A DNA stretch of 64,000 nt. It comes from Dendrolimus kikuchii. Taxonomy: Eukaryota; Arthropoda; Insecta; Lepidoptera; Lasiocampidae. The stretch spans positions 5,647,690 to 5,711,689 of the forward strand of contig CM034403.1 in the NCBI GenBank assembly GCA_019925095.2. The letters are read 5' to 3'. The number at the start of each line of letters is the position of its first letter. The stretch's first letter is position 1. The translations under genes and the position numbers were made by a program. Positions 10,750 to 23,385 of the stretch are shown one piece after another. The notes under the pieces were generated by a model. It was not told where the DNA came from. It saw only the letters and a program-made list of their open reading frames with translations, and made no database searches.

Positions 10750-12111
10750 ACTGTGTAGTTACTCGTTTAAATAACTCCTCTACTAATATACCAAAAGTGG
10801 ACAAGGTTGATAAGCCAGGTTCCTAAAACGACATTTATGAAACGAGTATTGTATAATGAATTCGCAACACTGAAAGCTCTAATATTGCTCCTTCAATTTC
10901 GGTTACATTTGTTAATGTAGATTTATGAGGTAACCGTGAAGAATTTATTTCAAATTAAATACTGTGGCGCGAATTCACTTAAATAGATGATAATGTATTT
11001 AGAGAAAATCATTCCATTTTATATAGTATTCTATAAAACCTACCCATTTCTTTAGATTAAGTTAGCATATAATTTTGCTCATTATTTATTTCTAGCTAAA
11101 ATAATAAAATAACTTTATTATTATATTTTTGAAGAAATATGTTTGATATTTGTTTGATTTTAAATATTGTAAAAATAATATAAAATAGTATCAATGTAAA
11201 AAAATATATGTGATATTAAAATAATTATATGTGAACACTGAATGCAAATTAATAATTTTAGTGTTATTTAAATAACATTAAAAAGAATAAGTGAACATAA
11301 TTTGAATGATAAATACCGGGTTTCTTTATCTTACTATTTTTACCTTAATGCTGGTAAAAACTTCACATACATACCTAAACTTCGTACAGGTAATGTCAAT
11401 ATTATACCATCGTTAAGTTAAAAAAAAGGCAATAAAACATAAATACCCATAATTGAACTATTAGATAGACTCTTATACTATTAGTATTGCATCAACGTTG
11501 GTAATTCATAAAAACTAACAACAGTCCAATACTTGTTTTATCGCTTCAATATACTATAGCAGACCCCTATTACTGGTAAAATGCCTTTACATAGATGTCT
11601 TTACTGCCATCTAATTTTGGCGAGTCGCCCGTATTCATTTGCATAACGTTTTCAAAGCAATAGTGAAGGAAAAAGTTTTATGTATGAACTTTCACCACTT
11701 TCCATAAATTTTCCCACACGTGTGGTTTTGTTTTATACAGCGTGAATGTAGGCATAATTTTTTAAGTTCACGATATTACTTTTGGCAATTTTGAAAATGA
11801 ACCAACTTCAATTTTGTTTTGTGGTTTTCTGTAATACTTACATGTAAATATGTACATACCTATTGTTACATGTAATTATGTACATAACATACTAAAATTT
11901 GTTTACACAAAGTCACATGGCTTTGAAAGGTATAAATAAATATAAACGTTAATTATGCATGTCGAAGATTTTGATGTTAGATTTTTTTTTTGTTATTTCA
12001 TAAGTCATGGAGCAGTAACCTTTATGCACTTCCTCTGGTATCTAATTGTAATTGGATTAAAAACAAATTACTTTTAAAATATCATCATATAATTTTATTC
12101 ACAACAATGAT
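10750..12111. other. AT-rich stretch, nothing recognised
   Basis: Very AT-rich, with several T/A runs and no supported gene. Confidence 0.5.
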
Positions 12112-12250
12112 TTGAAGGGAACCTGCCGCCGAGGTTTTCTCTCTGAGCTACGACATGGAGTAATTTTAGAAGGGCGTTATCAAATTTCTTAGACGCCGGC
12201 AACGCGTTGGCAACAAACCTGGTGTTACAAACGTCTATAGGCGACAGCGT
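12112..12250 (+). pseudogene. Jockey-like LINE 3' coding relic
   Basis: Frameshifted remains of the last ~45 residues of a LINE ORF. NLPPRFSL, then TTWSNFRRALSNFL and DAGNALATN correspond by eye to the minus-strand relics at 31690-32290 and 43080-43280. Confidence 0.5.
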
Positions 12251-12571
12251 GTGAATAAAGCTGTGATGAGAACCACATGGCTGGAGTGCTTCGGCATGTC
12301 AAGAGTGTCTCCTTCCTTCCGTCACAAAGACCCCAAACTACCTTCAGTTGAGCGGTGTCCTGCTACTCTACCCTACATCAAGGGGGCCACAGACAGAATT
12401 GATCATATCCTCAGGCGAGGTTCAATCAAAAGATATTTCAAGCCGCATAAAAAGATTACCCAGTTTTTGAGACCTAAGAAACACAATATCCTACTCCAGG
12501 ATGCAGGAATCTACAAGCTCGTTTGTGAGTGTAGATTACATTGGTCAAACAAAGAGGAGCGTAAAAATTAG
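12251..12571 (+). pseudogene. Penelope-like element fragment (RT/GIY-YIG junction)
   Basis: An open stretch reads LPYIKGATDRIDHILRR, then FKPHKKITQFLRPKKHNI and DAGIYKLVCECR. In Penelope-like elements the reverse transcriptase C-terminus has the form LPY.KG.TD.I..IL, followed by a GIY-YIG endonuclease that begins with G(I/V)Y.(I/L).C.C. The frame stops soon after the CEC motif, and the YIG and catalytic arginine parts are missing, so it is a relic. The first ~30 residues are not recognisable. It directly follows a LINE relic. Confidence 0.65.
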
Positions 12572-12639
12572 TTTGTCAGTATTTATACGTAATATCTAAT
12601 GGGGCTTCTTAAAATGTCTCAACAATAATAGTCAGATAC

Positions 12640-13609
12640 ATCACACGCATCACATCTATTTACCAAACGTTCCCTAAATGGTCTAATATAGATGTAAACT
12701 AAAAACACTATGTTGCTACTAAGTAGAAGTTACCGAGACATAAAACACTTTAAGCCCAATAAAATGGGTACAATTGCCTCTTTCACCATGCCTTCGTATA
12801 AAGTGAATTGCACATTAGGTGGATTCGCAGCGCCCGCTCCAGAAGAGAGCGCTTCATCCGCACTTTTGCTTGTAGAGTTTGTTGTTTAATTAAATATCTT
12901 ATTAACAAAAAAAAAAATATGTCAATTTTTCGTCCGCCAAGAGTATTTGTTGCATAGCGTATTTATATTGTTTATGACTAAGAACTATAAAACATTTATA
13001 ATAATTATAAATTAATAAAAATATAAACAGTAAAAAGAAAACTGGTGAAGAAGCGGTAATTTGTTTTTATCCGGAGCGACTGAAGTGAGGAAGTTGGCGT
13101 TATTGGTCGCCGGCGTTTTATTATATTACTGTGATTTCCAAGCAGCTTTTGTTGCGTAGCTTTCAGATCCGGATCCTGCAGGAACTGTACCATATCCTTG
13201 ATAGAATTTTCCTATATTATTTTACGTTAACAAAACTACAAACACATAATCAGGTACTTGGCAATCGGTTTATTCACGAAGCCGTAAAGAAGAAAATATG
13301 CATGTTTTTTTCTGCTGGAATCAAGATTTCCCTATCTCGTTTCCCTATTACCTACTGAGTTTTTATTAAGACAGACTGGTGGGTTTCTTAAATCTAGTAC
13401 CTTGATTGCTGGTTTTCTAGGATGATTCCTTCTCTATCAGTAGATGGTAAGTAAATTGTATTGGGCACGACATTAGAATGAGAAGGCACCCCTTAACCAT
13501 TGACCCATTACCACTGCACGACATGTGTTTATTAATATTGAGTATGAGCATTAGACTGACTGTATAACCGATTACCATACCATATTACCTGTATAAACGA
13601 GTACCAACC
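12640..13609. other. AT-rich stretch, nothing firm recognised
   Basis: A short GC-richer patch at about 12760-12890 could be repeat-derived, but I cannot place it. Confidence 0.4.
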
Positions 13610-13739
13610 TATGCAATATAAAAAAAGTACGATTCCATTGCGATAGTCAAAAATTCTTATTCTACTAAACCCGCAATATCTTCTCGATATCGTCACGGTG
13701 GAATAATAATAGACAAAAAAAAACAAAATCAGTAAAATA

Positions 13740-14740
13740 TTAATTTTTTGGTTTTTAATGTGAAGTCGGTTGTTTTCGTTAAAAAAATATTTTTTACTTT
13801 TTAGTGGCTTAAAACACTTCAATAGCTTTAGAATTAATTTATTAAGCACCTATGGAAATACCTGAAATAAATTTGTCATCTCACTCTTCGGTGTGTCATT
13901 CACCGGCAGTGGGCCGGTCACGTCTGCCGCAGGACCAATGACCGATGGAGCAGACGAGTCCTGGAGTGGAGACCGCATCTCGGTAAACGTAGTGTCGCAC
14001 GTTCTCCAGCCCGATGGACCTGTGCAAGGTCGCCGGTAGGTGCTGGATGAGGAAGTCAGAGGACAGGGATATGTGGCGCCGACTTGGGGAAACCTACATC
14101 CAGTAGTAAACTGTGAATGGCTGACGACGACGACGCCTCTTCGGTGTATATGCTCATCAACAAGGTTTGCTCTCGATTTCCTTGCGATACACAAATCAGA
14201 TCCTGACTTGGTGACTATGGGACCATCTCGGGAGTTAAAAAGAACAATTTGAAAATCGGTCCACAATTGACGGAGAAATCGCGTAATATGCCTACGAAAA
14301 ATTAAGCACCTGCAGAATGTGTAATACTAGCATGCGTATGTAACCTTTTTTTTAAATGTAGGCTCTCGGCATTTTTTAATAAGGGTTACTCTCGATTTTC
14401 CTGAAATCCAATCACCGGATCCTGACTTAGTGACCATGCCTGCCCTCTGGAGTTTTTTACTTACGAGTAAAGAAAAAAATATGAAAATCGGTTTAGAATT
14501 CACGGAGATATCGTATTCTGAAGAAGTCTGTTATCAATTTTAGTAAGTTTTTCTAATTCCTTGGAGTCCACTCATCATATCCTGAGATGTTGACGATGGA
14601 ACCAATTCGGGAGTTTAACCATTCGATTAAAAGAAAATTTTTGAAAATCGGTCCACAATTGACGGAGAAATCGAGTAACGAACATACAAAAAAAACATAC
14701 AGACGAATTAAGAACCTCCTCCTTTTTGAAGTCGGTTAGT
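13740..14740 (-). repeat. Family G repeat (AACCGACTTC ends), copy 1
   Basis: Bounded by TGAAGTCGGTTG at 13761 and CTTTTTGAAGTCGGTTAG near 14737. Internal AAAATCGGTCCACAATTGAC followed by GGAGAAATCG repeats match 35768-36570 and, more distantly, 45191-45650. This is a widespread arthropod/lepidopteran repeat type of unclear class. It contains a LINE fragment at 13897-14140. Confidence 0.5.
13897..14140 (+). pseudogene. LINE 3' fragment (WQWAGH-type) nested in family G
   Basis: GGCAGTGGGCCGGTCACGTC encodes the WAGHV motif in one frame. Downstream CTGGAGTGGAGACCGC and TGCTGGATGAGGAAG follow the order of the copy at 25755-26115. Frameshifted throughout. Confidence 0.6.
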
Positions 14741-15564
14741 AATTAGTTAGTAGAATAAACACTTACGGCCTTACTTATAATAATCTCGTTAAGAAACCAT
14801 TAGCCATCTCTTAAGTAAGAGAATCAGAATCAGACAATCAAACAAACAAACAGGTAATCAATGAATATCTTTTTTTTCACTTATAAACGTGTATTACCTG
14901 TTGTTTACCTAAGAGAAGCACAGATAAACGAAATTTGAATGATTAACGTAGGTTCTACACAAAATATTGGACTAAAGAGGAGTTTATGGGTAAGATTTTC
15001 ACTAATCAGTTGCTGAGCAGTTTCTTTAAATTTAAGAATCGATTATAAGTAAGGCTCTTATTTCGCGAGGATTTTAATTTTTTATAAAGATAGCGTGGCG
15101 ATTGGAATTGACAGAATGCCAAACCCAGGCAAACCTACGATTGAGACAATAGTGTCCCGCGATTTTAACGAGATTGTAATAGCAGAATTAGGCCCCAGTG
15201 TGCAATACCTCTAATGACGCTTTATTTTTTATTTACCTTAATAGCCTATTCCATGCCTAAGTAATAAGTATTTACAAAGTAAATAAAACATCAAGTCAAT
15301 AGAAGGTGGCTTAAAAGTTGTTAAAATCTATTTCAACTTGATCTTGCGACTTGAAAGGTAAATGACCCTTTAGCATGTTTTATTTAATGGTATTTTATTC
15401 TGTTCTGAGGGCTTAATGGAAGGAGTTTCTTAAAAAAATCAGTCAATACATTACCGTGAAAGTATTTTGTAGTATTTTGCTTCGATGTTTGTTTTTCCCG
15501 TCTTCGCGCCTTAAAAAGAACTACTTACCGTGAAATTAGTCATAATGTACTCTTTTTTTAAACA

Positions 15565-15763
15565 CACATAGTGTATATCCCCAAATTAAGCTTGTATTAT
15601 GGGTAATATACAACAGACATCTCTGGGGCTGACACTCAGACTAAAGTAAATAAGGGAAAAAATTCGTTTTAGAAATTTACCATACCAAGAATCGAATCCC
15701 GAGCCTCTGCGTTGCAGTGAAGTAAGCCGGCAAAGGCTTATCCCGCTCAACTAGAGGCTGTCA
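15565..15763 (-). mobile_element. tRNA-derived SINE, family S1, copy 2
   Basis: Reverse complement of the S1 consensus: the head lies at the right (GCTCAACTAGAGGCTG), with a degenerate B box near 15688-15700 and GGGTAATATACAAC at the left. Confidence 0.75.
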
Positions 15764-15979
15764 GGCCGCTGACTCCATAACAGGAATAAACACAGGATAC
15801 ATTTTATCGCGGCAAACGGGATAGCTTCTGCAGGATTTGTATGCAGAATCGAAATTTACGCGAGTGAAGTCAAAATGATAACAGATTCAGTGTATTCATA
15901 AACTTTTTGGTATTATTTCTAAAATTAATTAAAAACTTTTTTAACTTACAATGCGTGCTCAAATATATTTTATAATAAA

Positions 15980-16420
15980 CTAGCTGATCCGAAAAACCTC
16001 GTACCGCCTCAGAATCAATAAATAAAAAGCTAAATGATAATTGCAGAATGTTTCAACTTTAGTAAAAAATGTGTTCAAAATTCAACCGGGACGAACATCA
16101 AACGTTTGATATTTAAAACCAAAAAATGAAAGAAAAACTTCACTTTTATATTTAATTTGATTTCTGAACGACTTTTAAATGTGATTGATTTCTAAACGAC
16201 GCGACGAACATCAAATGTTTAAGAGGTAGGAATAGTTTCTAAGGGTGAGCGAAATTGTTGTTTTTACTATATTCCAAGCATTTTTTTCATATTTACTCAC
16301 CTTTTAAACCTTCCCTGGACTTCCACAAATAATTCAAAACCAAAACTAGCCAAATCAGTCCAGCCGTTCTCGAGTTTTAGCGAGACTAACGAACAGAAAT
16401 TGATTTTTATATATATAGAT
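15980..16420 (-). mobile_element. CTAG-terminal repeat, family E, copy 2
   Basis: Begins CTAGCTGATCCG at 15980 (the 3' end on the minus strand) and runs to the TATATATAGAT tail. Longer than copy 1 by an internal segment containing GTCCAGCCGTTCTCGAG. Non-coding. Confidence 0.6.
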
Positions 16421-16424
16421 ATGT

Positions 16425-16727
16425 GAGCTTGTGCTGGGTTTTCTTTTCATGTTCAGACCGGTTTACGCGAAACATGTTTACATCGGTTCTTCACAGTTTC
16501 AACACTAATAAAGCACTATTATTACCTATAATTATGAGAATTGTCTACACCTGTAAACTATAATAAAACCTTACACAGATAATTCACAAAATCCTGTCAT
16601 GTTTCTTTCCCCTTGATTGTATGAAATGGCACGACGGGTCTTTCACAGGCTGTCAGATAAATATACTCGTATAATGATAGCAACAAAAATAGAATTAAAA
16701 ATGCTGTATTTCTTTTCTGTCAAAATC
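16425..16727. other. Unremarkable AT-rich stretch
   Basis: Nothing recognised. Confidence 0.4.
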
Positions 16728-18421
16728 TAAGGCCCGCTTTCACAACGATCGTCTTTAAATCAAATTTAGTTAATTATATTAAACTGCCTAAACACGTTTT
16801 ACACAAAACGTATTTAAGATGTCTCGCATAAGGCGGTCTCCCATGTTATTTAGCTAAATGTATTTATGCCGTCGGTAAAACAGCCAGATGTATTCCGTTT
16901 CACGCGGCGATCCATATTTTTGGACAAACACACGAAATTTAACTTTAATGTTAGTTATTTCTTGCGTAAAAAGGGATTTTAATTGGCCAATGTCAACTTG
17001 ACATTTGAAATTTCGTTCGTTTGGTTAGGTTTACTTCGGAATTTTTGGCGGCAACCTGAAGAATGATTTTTTGCTGTGTTGTTTTATTTTCGATTTTATG
17101 GATATTTAGCATTGAGATAAATAATTAAAGCAAATAATATACGAGTGACAATATGTAATTGGCTTTTTAATAACTTACAATTTCATAAAGAATAATAAAT
17201 ATTAATTTATGAAAACAGTTGTTGAAATGTTCTTTAATGCAGATATATGCTTTCCCATCTCTTGTTCAGGGTCCTTTTTATAATCAAATAATTTTAGATA
17301 AAGATCACAGGTTTGTCTTCGCTGCTTCTATTATATAGGCGTTCTAGCTTATCATATATTTCTTTAGCGCTTTCATATCGTATAACTTGTTCTAGAATCT
17401 CATTCGTCATATTTGTCGTCATCAGAGTTAAAACGACAAAGTCAATTTTTAGAAATTGTTGTAAATATATTTCATATTTTGCTTTAGCATCTGCATCAAT
17501 CAGATGCTACAGGCTCGTCGAGCTTTTGAAGTTTTCCTTGCACAATTTCTTCAGCGCCGGGTATTGCCGTACACACAGTCTCAATATGATATCACCAATG
17601 CTTATATTTTTTACCATCTAGGAGCATTATTTGTACCTTAGAGGCCTCTGCGTTCGCCTTATCCAAGGTGAACGTCAGGCCGAGTACATTGCTAGAATAT
17701 TGTATTTATTCTTTCCAAGTTAAAAGACTTAATAAATATGATTTTAATTGTAGACTTTAATTTTCAATATCTATTTAATTTTAAGGGATTATAAGTAATA
17801 AAATACAATATTAACTAGAGTGTTCATACCCAAGTACGTAGCTTAAAAAAGGCGTTATATTTTTTTATTACAAAATGGTATCAGCCCTAAATCCAACTTT
17901 TTATTTATTTCTGTATACTATAAATAAACTAAGTCTAACTAACATCTATTAACAAAAACTAAAATATCCTATAAATAAACCTAACATAAAAATATATATA
18001 CAATAGTAAAAAAAATAAAACCTATAGTAAAGTTAAAATATCTTTAACGCATCCAAATCCTTAACTTTATTACTCTGCTACCATGTTAAAGTTTGTACGA
18101 ATAATTGGTATTTAGAATTGAGAAAAATAATTAAAGCAAATAATATACAAATGACAATCTGTAATTGACTTTTTAATAAGTGACAATTTCATAAAGAATA
18201 GTAAATATTAATTTATGAAAAGAGGTTACTCAACATTCTTTTGTCCTTAAACGCGTTTAAGGCAGTAAAATACCCATTTTTGGATGATTAACTTTGACAG
18301 TTCTTTAAACATATTTACCGGTAAATTTTGCGTTGTGCAAGACGCTAATCGTATTTAAGGGCGTAAAATGCGTTTAGTGTTTCTTAAATAAATTTAAGGA
18401 ACGTTATGCAAGCGGCCCTTT
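16728..18421. mobile_element. Candidate 1.7-kb element with inverted ends and internal duplication
   Basis: The left end TAAGGCCCGCTTTCACAACG and the right end, read inverted, AAAGGGCCGCTTGCATAACG match imperfectly over about 30 bp. Inside, a ~116-bp block (17103-17218) is repeated in the same orientation at 18109-18224 with roughly nine bases in ten alike. Between the two blocks sits the gag-like relic at 17280-17690. No clear target duplication. Confidence 0.4.
17280..17690 (-). pseudogene. Copia-gag-like relic
   Basis: With frame corrections, the minus strand reads KVQIMLLDGKKYKHW, then GAEEIVQGKLQKLDEP, then YESAKEIYDKLERLYNRSS. In Ty1/copia gag the N-terminal part has an LDG.NY..W motif and a later SAKE.W..L motif. 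Stops and frameshifts occur, and nothing of protease, integrase or reverse transcriptase follows. A domesticated gag gene is unlikely given the breaks. Confidence 0.5.
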
Positions 18422-18479
18422 ATATCCTATTTCAACCCGTTCTAGTTTAATTTATATAACTAAATATTGTGTAAACTAC

Positions 18480-19035
18480 ACAAACGACCCAAAACTACCA
18501 AACATACTAAAACTGCCGAAACTACCAAATCTACCAACCAAAACTACCAAATCCACCAACCAAAACTACCACAATTACCTAAACTACCAGAATTACCAAA
18601 TCTATCAATCAAAACTACCACAACTACCAAAACCACCACAACTAACAAAACTACCACAACTACCAAAACTACCATAACTACAAAAACTATCACAACTACC
18701 AAAACTACCACAACTACCAAAACAACCGAATATATCAAATTGACCAACCAAAACTACCAAATCTACAAACCAAAACTACCACAACTACCAAAACTACCAA
18801 ATCTACAAACCAAAACTACCACAATTACCAAAACTACCAAATCTACAAAACAAAACTACCACAACTACCAAAACTACTACAGCTACCAAAACTACCACAA
18901 CTACCAAAACTACCACAACTATCAAAACAACCGAAACTACCAAAACTACCAGCATAAACTACCGAAAATAGCAAAACTACCACAACTACCAAAACAAACA
19001 AAACTACCAAAACTACCTAAACGACCAAATTGACC
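18480..19035. repeat. Long 9-bp-unit tandem array (ACTACCAAA/ACTACCACA)
   Basis: About 60 imperfect units of ACTACCAAA and ACTACCACA, some with TCTACAAACC variants. The long open frame on the plus strand, rich in Thr, Lys, Asn and Tyr, is a by-product of the 9-bp period. It lacks any domain and ends where the array ends. The array joins a GGGATAAAAAGTATCC-type repeat on its right, as the much shorter array at 5225-5300 does. Confidence 0.85.
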
Positions 19036-19410
19036 AAAATAAATAAAATGGCAAACCACAAATAAAAAACCTATCCTAGTTTCCGGGATAAACTTTACAT
19101 AAATCTATCCCAAAATCTATCCCAGCATTCGGGATAAAAAGTATCCCTTGGCCACCCTCGGTATTCAAATTACATATGTACCGAGTATCAGCCAAATCGG
19201 TCTAATAGTCTTTCCATAAAAGGATAACAAACAGAGAGACAAATATACTTTTATCCCGGAAACTATCCCATTTTCCGCGATAAAAAGTATCCTATGTTCA
19301 TTCTCGGCATCGAAAATATATACTGAGTTTTAGCCAAATCGGTCCAGTAGTTTTTACGTGAAAACGGAACAGACAGACAGAGTTACTTTCGCATTTATAA
19401 TATTAATAGG
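19036..19410 (+). repeat. Repeat with GGGATAAAAAGTATCC palindromes
   Basis: Two copies of a half-repeat, each with CGGGATAAA...GTATCC and GCCAAATCGGTC, ending ACAGACAGACAG. Same order as 5310-5580. Likely of the Helitron-like non-autonomous type; no CTAG end is preserved. Confidence 0.5.
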
Positions 19411-19639
19411 GATGTAAAAACTAGCCTTGCTACTTTGACGTAAGTTAGCATGGTTTTTTTCCACCTTTGATAGCTGTTACCTGTAAAACGGCCCCACTTT
19501 CAGCTTAGCGAGTATCCATTCCTTTCTAAGTTTATGTTATACTACCGACCTAAAAATTTCATCTTTCCTAAAATCACGTAAGTTTGGGGTGACTGGGATC
19601 TCACTCTATAAGTTACGCCTCTTTTTTTCTTTTTTTTGA

Positions 19640-20040
19640 AGTGATAACTTCTTACAGGAGGGTAAACCGCTTCGTTACGTAACGCGTTACGGCGCATCTG
19701 TCTGGCTTCCCTTTCTCCCACGCATACGGCAGCGGTAGGCAGGGTCCTCCTCTCTCACTCTAACCCACAGCGCTAGCCGTATTTCGGTAATTAGATTAAA
19801 TAATGATACTAATAATGTACATAGATAAAATTCTAATGTACATATTCAAAAATTGTAACTAGGAATGAAATATATTTTATAATTAATAAAAGATTTTATT
19901 AATAAATAACCTTAATATACAGATAATTTCCATAATAACCTAAGCTTTTCTCAAGTTAAACGATTTCAATATTAAATAGTTCAAATTAGATTAGTTTCAG
20001 TTATCACTTCTCTCGGGCGCCCCGAGACGCATACTTTTTT
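19640..20040 (-). repeat. Family H repeat, second copy
   Basis: GGTTTACCCTCCTG, GTAACGCGTTACGTAACGAAG and GCGTCTCGGGGCGCCCGAG on the minus strand match 5120-5640, without the array seen there. Confidence 0.5.
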
Positions 20041-20055
20041 TTTTTAATGGGTCCA

Positions 20056-20075
20056 TTTAACTTTGGGAACCACTG
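20056..20075 (-). repeat. hAT-like terminal sequence
   Basis: The minus strand reads CAGTGGTTCCCAAAGTTAAA, a sequence typical of the ends of hAT-related MITEs. I could not find its partner end nearby. Confidence 0.35.
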
Positions 20076-20346
20076 TTTACATAAGATATATAAACGCATC
20101 AATGACGCTTTGTCTCTTCACAAAAGCATTGACATTCAAAATATCGACAGAGGACGTCTCGGTCGAAGAAAAATAAAATATTTTGTATCGGCTAGAAAAG
20201 TTCTTGAAATACCAATGAGATAATAAAAATGTATTTCTGAAAAATTTCATCTAACCTGAGATTCACAGGTTATTTTTGTATCGATTGTTAATATTTTATT
20301 ATTTATGAATAACTGTATTATTTTTGAAATATAATCTATATCTATC

Positions 20347-20620
20347 AAATATAATATTATAAAATTCTAAAAATGCCGTGTCTTTACATTGAAGCTATTT
20401 AAAAGAAAACCCACTGGAATATATTATAATATAAACGATGGAGAACACGATGCTTTTTTTTTAGATTTCTTGTCTGTTCGGGATTCACGTAAACTACTGG
20501 GCCGATTTCGATGCGACTTCCGCTGATCAACAGATAATTCTTAGACTTAAAATCTGCTCTACTTTTTATCCTGGGAATCCTACAGGAATTTTTCAAGCAA
20601 TTATTGAAAATAACCAGATA
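20347..20620 (+). mobile_element. CTAG-terminal repeat, family B, copy 3 (3' truncated)
   Basis: Starts ATATTATAAAATTCTAAAAATG and stops at CAGGAATTTTTC, where the mariner relic begins. The 3' CTAG end is missing. Confidence 0.55.
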
Positions 20621-21196
20621 CACACAGCATCACCTTGTTGCGATTTAACCCGGGTTTCGCCACAGTCTGTGAAGCCTGACCGGCCATTGACCACGATCTT
20701 TTTCGCACGTTCTTGTCGTACGTGATCCACTTTTCATCACCAGTTATCAGCTTCTTCAAAAATGGTTCGGTTTCATTACGTCGTAATAAAGAATCACAAA
20801 TGAGTACACGGTTCATTAGGTTTCTTTCAGTGAGCTCATGAGGCACCCAAATATCGAGCTTTTTTGTGTCAGCCCAGCTTTTTACAAATGCACCAAAACC
20901 GTTTTTTGTTCAGTTCCCAGTTCTCCAGCTACATCGTAACTATTAATATGCCGATCTTGCTCCACTTCTTCAAAAATGGCATCAATTTTGTCCGTAACAG
21001 GGCGACCAGAGCGACGTGCATCTTTGATATCAAAATTTCCGGATTGAAAACGCTTAAACCAAATTTGCGCTACTCTCATAAATACTGCGTTAGGTCCATA
21101 AACATCACAATTTTTTTTCGCGGCTTGTGTTGCACTTTTACCTTTTTTGTAGTAAAATTTTAAAATGCATCGAAATTCTTCATTAGATTCACTCAT
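20621..21196 (-). pseudogene. mariner transposase, 3' truncated and frameshifted
   Basis: Cut-and-paste transposase of the Tc1/mariner superfamily. From the ATG at 21194-21196 the minus strand encodes the N-terminal DNA-binding part (FRCILKFYYKKGKSATQAA, SGRPVTDKIDAI). An in-frame TAA after TVLVHL and a frameshift near 20865 follow, then a second open piece with VPHELTERNLMNR and the first catalytic aspartate in ITGDEKW. The reading ends at VMLCV, so the second and third acidic residues of the DD34D triad are lost, about half the usual ~345 residues. The transposase resembles the cecropia-type mariners. No terminal inverted repeats were found. Inactive. Confidence 0.85.
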
Positions 21197-21393
21197 TTGA
21201 ACAATAAGAAAAACAAATGAAAATCACATATTTTCCTAATTTGAATTTGGAATTGTCTTCTTTAAAATGAAAACTTTTTAATGATACCAAAACCAGCCAG
21301 ATACAGATGGTATAGCCAAAGAGATCTTATTACAAGTTCATACATACTATATGCGAAAAGACTTTTTCCCCAACCTATTATATATATATATAT

Positions 21394-22170
<777 letters not shown>

Positions 22171-23171
22171 AAAAAGGATTTTTGAAAATTCAACCCGAAA
22201 CAAGTGAAGGTTAAAAGTAAAAAACGGAATGAAAGTTTGTATGAAAATCCGTCATTTTAGAAGTAACAACCACGAAATTTTCGACACAGAGCTAGCTTAT
22301 ATTCCGAACTTGGGATACTTTTTATCCCGTGAAATAGCGTTGTTTTCGTGGGACAGACGAAAAGAGCAAAAAGATGGCGCTGCGGTCGCATTTTTTGATG
22401 CTCTCCTTGCAATTCACTAACATATCAGTACTTCGTCGTCATGGCAACGATGCAAACGAAGTATCGCTAGCACATGCTATTTTCAAATAATTACAAGAAA
22501 AGCAGATAATAATTAATTAGACAAGACAAGGATCAAATTAGTGGCCAGATTTCATTGCTCCCAAGTGTACCATTAGTTTAATCTTCGACGTAATTTTGAC
22601 TGAACGTAATTAACAAAGCAGAGGGAATTTAGATAATAGCTATTGGAGTACTTACTATATGATAAACGAAATTGCATTATTGGCTTATGACGTTGGGTGT
22701 TGGAAATTCATTAATAATATCAAGGTTATATACATCAATGAGTTATATGTACTACGTACTAGAGAAGCTATTCAAAACAAAAACGTTCGAACTTGCTGAA
22801 GGGCCTGCGCTGGGCGTGCGTTCCGTGGGCTGACTCATGTATTTGCTGCAGCGCTAAAACACTAGTCATGCCGTCTAACCAAACTATTAAAACATGCAGC
22901 GATAAATCGCTTAGAGAGTATAGAGTTTCGTCCTAAGCATGGCCGCAGCGATGACGCGTCGAGACGAGTTACAATAGATAAAATGTAATTAAAATAAGAT
23001 GTTTTATAGATAATACAAAAAATACTGAGAAAAGTTACCTCTTAACTTTATTTGAGTTTCTTGAGTGGTTTGAATAATGAATGAGCCCAATTTTGCTATT
23101 ACTATGTCGCCAGAATCACCGAATTCTATTGTCTCATTTGTAGGTGTGTCTAATTTCGGTATTCTGTTAAT
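22171..23171. other. Mostly unrecognised stretch
   Basis: 22200-22430 has a GGGATACTTTTTATCCC palindrome like those in the Helitron-like repeats, so it may be repeat-derived. 22800-22960 is somewhat GC-rich. No gene supported. Confidence 0.4.
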
Positions 23172-23384
23172 TCCAGTGGCGTGCCACGGGCACGAGAATC
23201 TTTATAAATATTTGCAAGCAAAATCTTGTGAAAGGAATGTTTCCTTTTTTCTGTCTTTTCAATATTCATTTCGGCTAATGCCATTTTTGCTATTGGTAAT
23301 ATCATTTTTTCTACTATTATTCTGCCGTGATGATATCGAGAAGATATTTTAGATTTAGTAGAATACGAATTTTTTACACTATTA
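23172..23384 (-). mobile_element. Family F MITE fragment
   Basis: GTGGCGTGCCACGGGCACG and, inverted, AATATCTTCTCGATATC with TTCTACTAAATC match parts of 44797-45164. Its right side is cut by family A copy 1. Confidence 0.5.
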
Positions 23385-23385
23385 T

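Larger units (their letters stand above)
13610..15212 (+). mobile_element. Family F element split by nested repeats
   Basis: 13625-13725 matches the left part, and 15075-15200 the right part, of the MITE at 44797-45164: shared TTCTACTAAA, AATATCTTCTCGATATCGTC on the left and AAACCTACGATT, GATTTTAACGAGA, GGCCCCAG on the right. The roughly 1.3 kb between them is a family G repeat plus a LINE fragment, so later insertions appear to have split this copy. Confidence 0.5.

Noticed and set aside
13005..13358. Overlapping small open frames on opposite strands
   Set aside because: No recognisable motif and no sign of selection visible; consistent with chance in AT-rich DNA.
18467..19033. 188-codon open frame on the plus strand, rich in Thr, Lys, Asn and Tyr
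   Set aside because: It is produced by a 9-bp tandem array without stop codons and begins and ends with the array; no domain or splice context.
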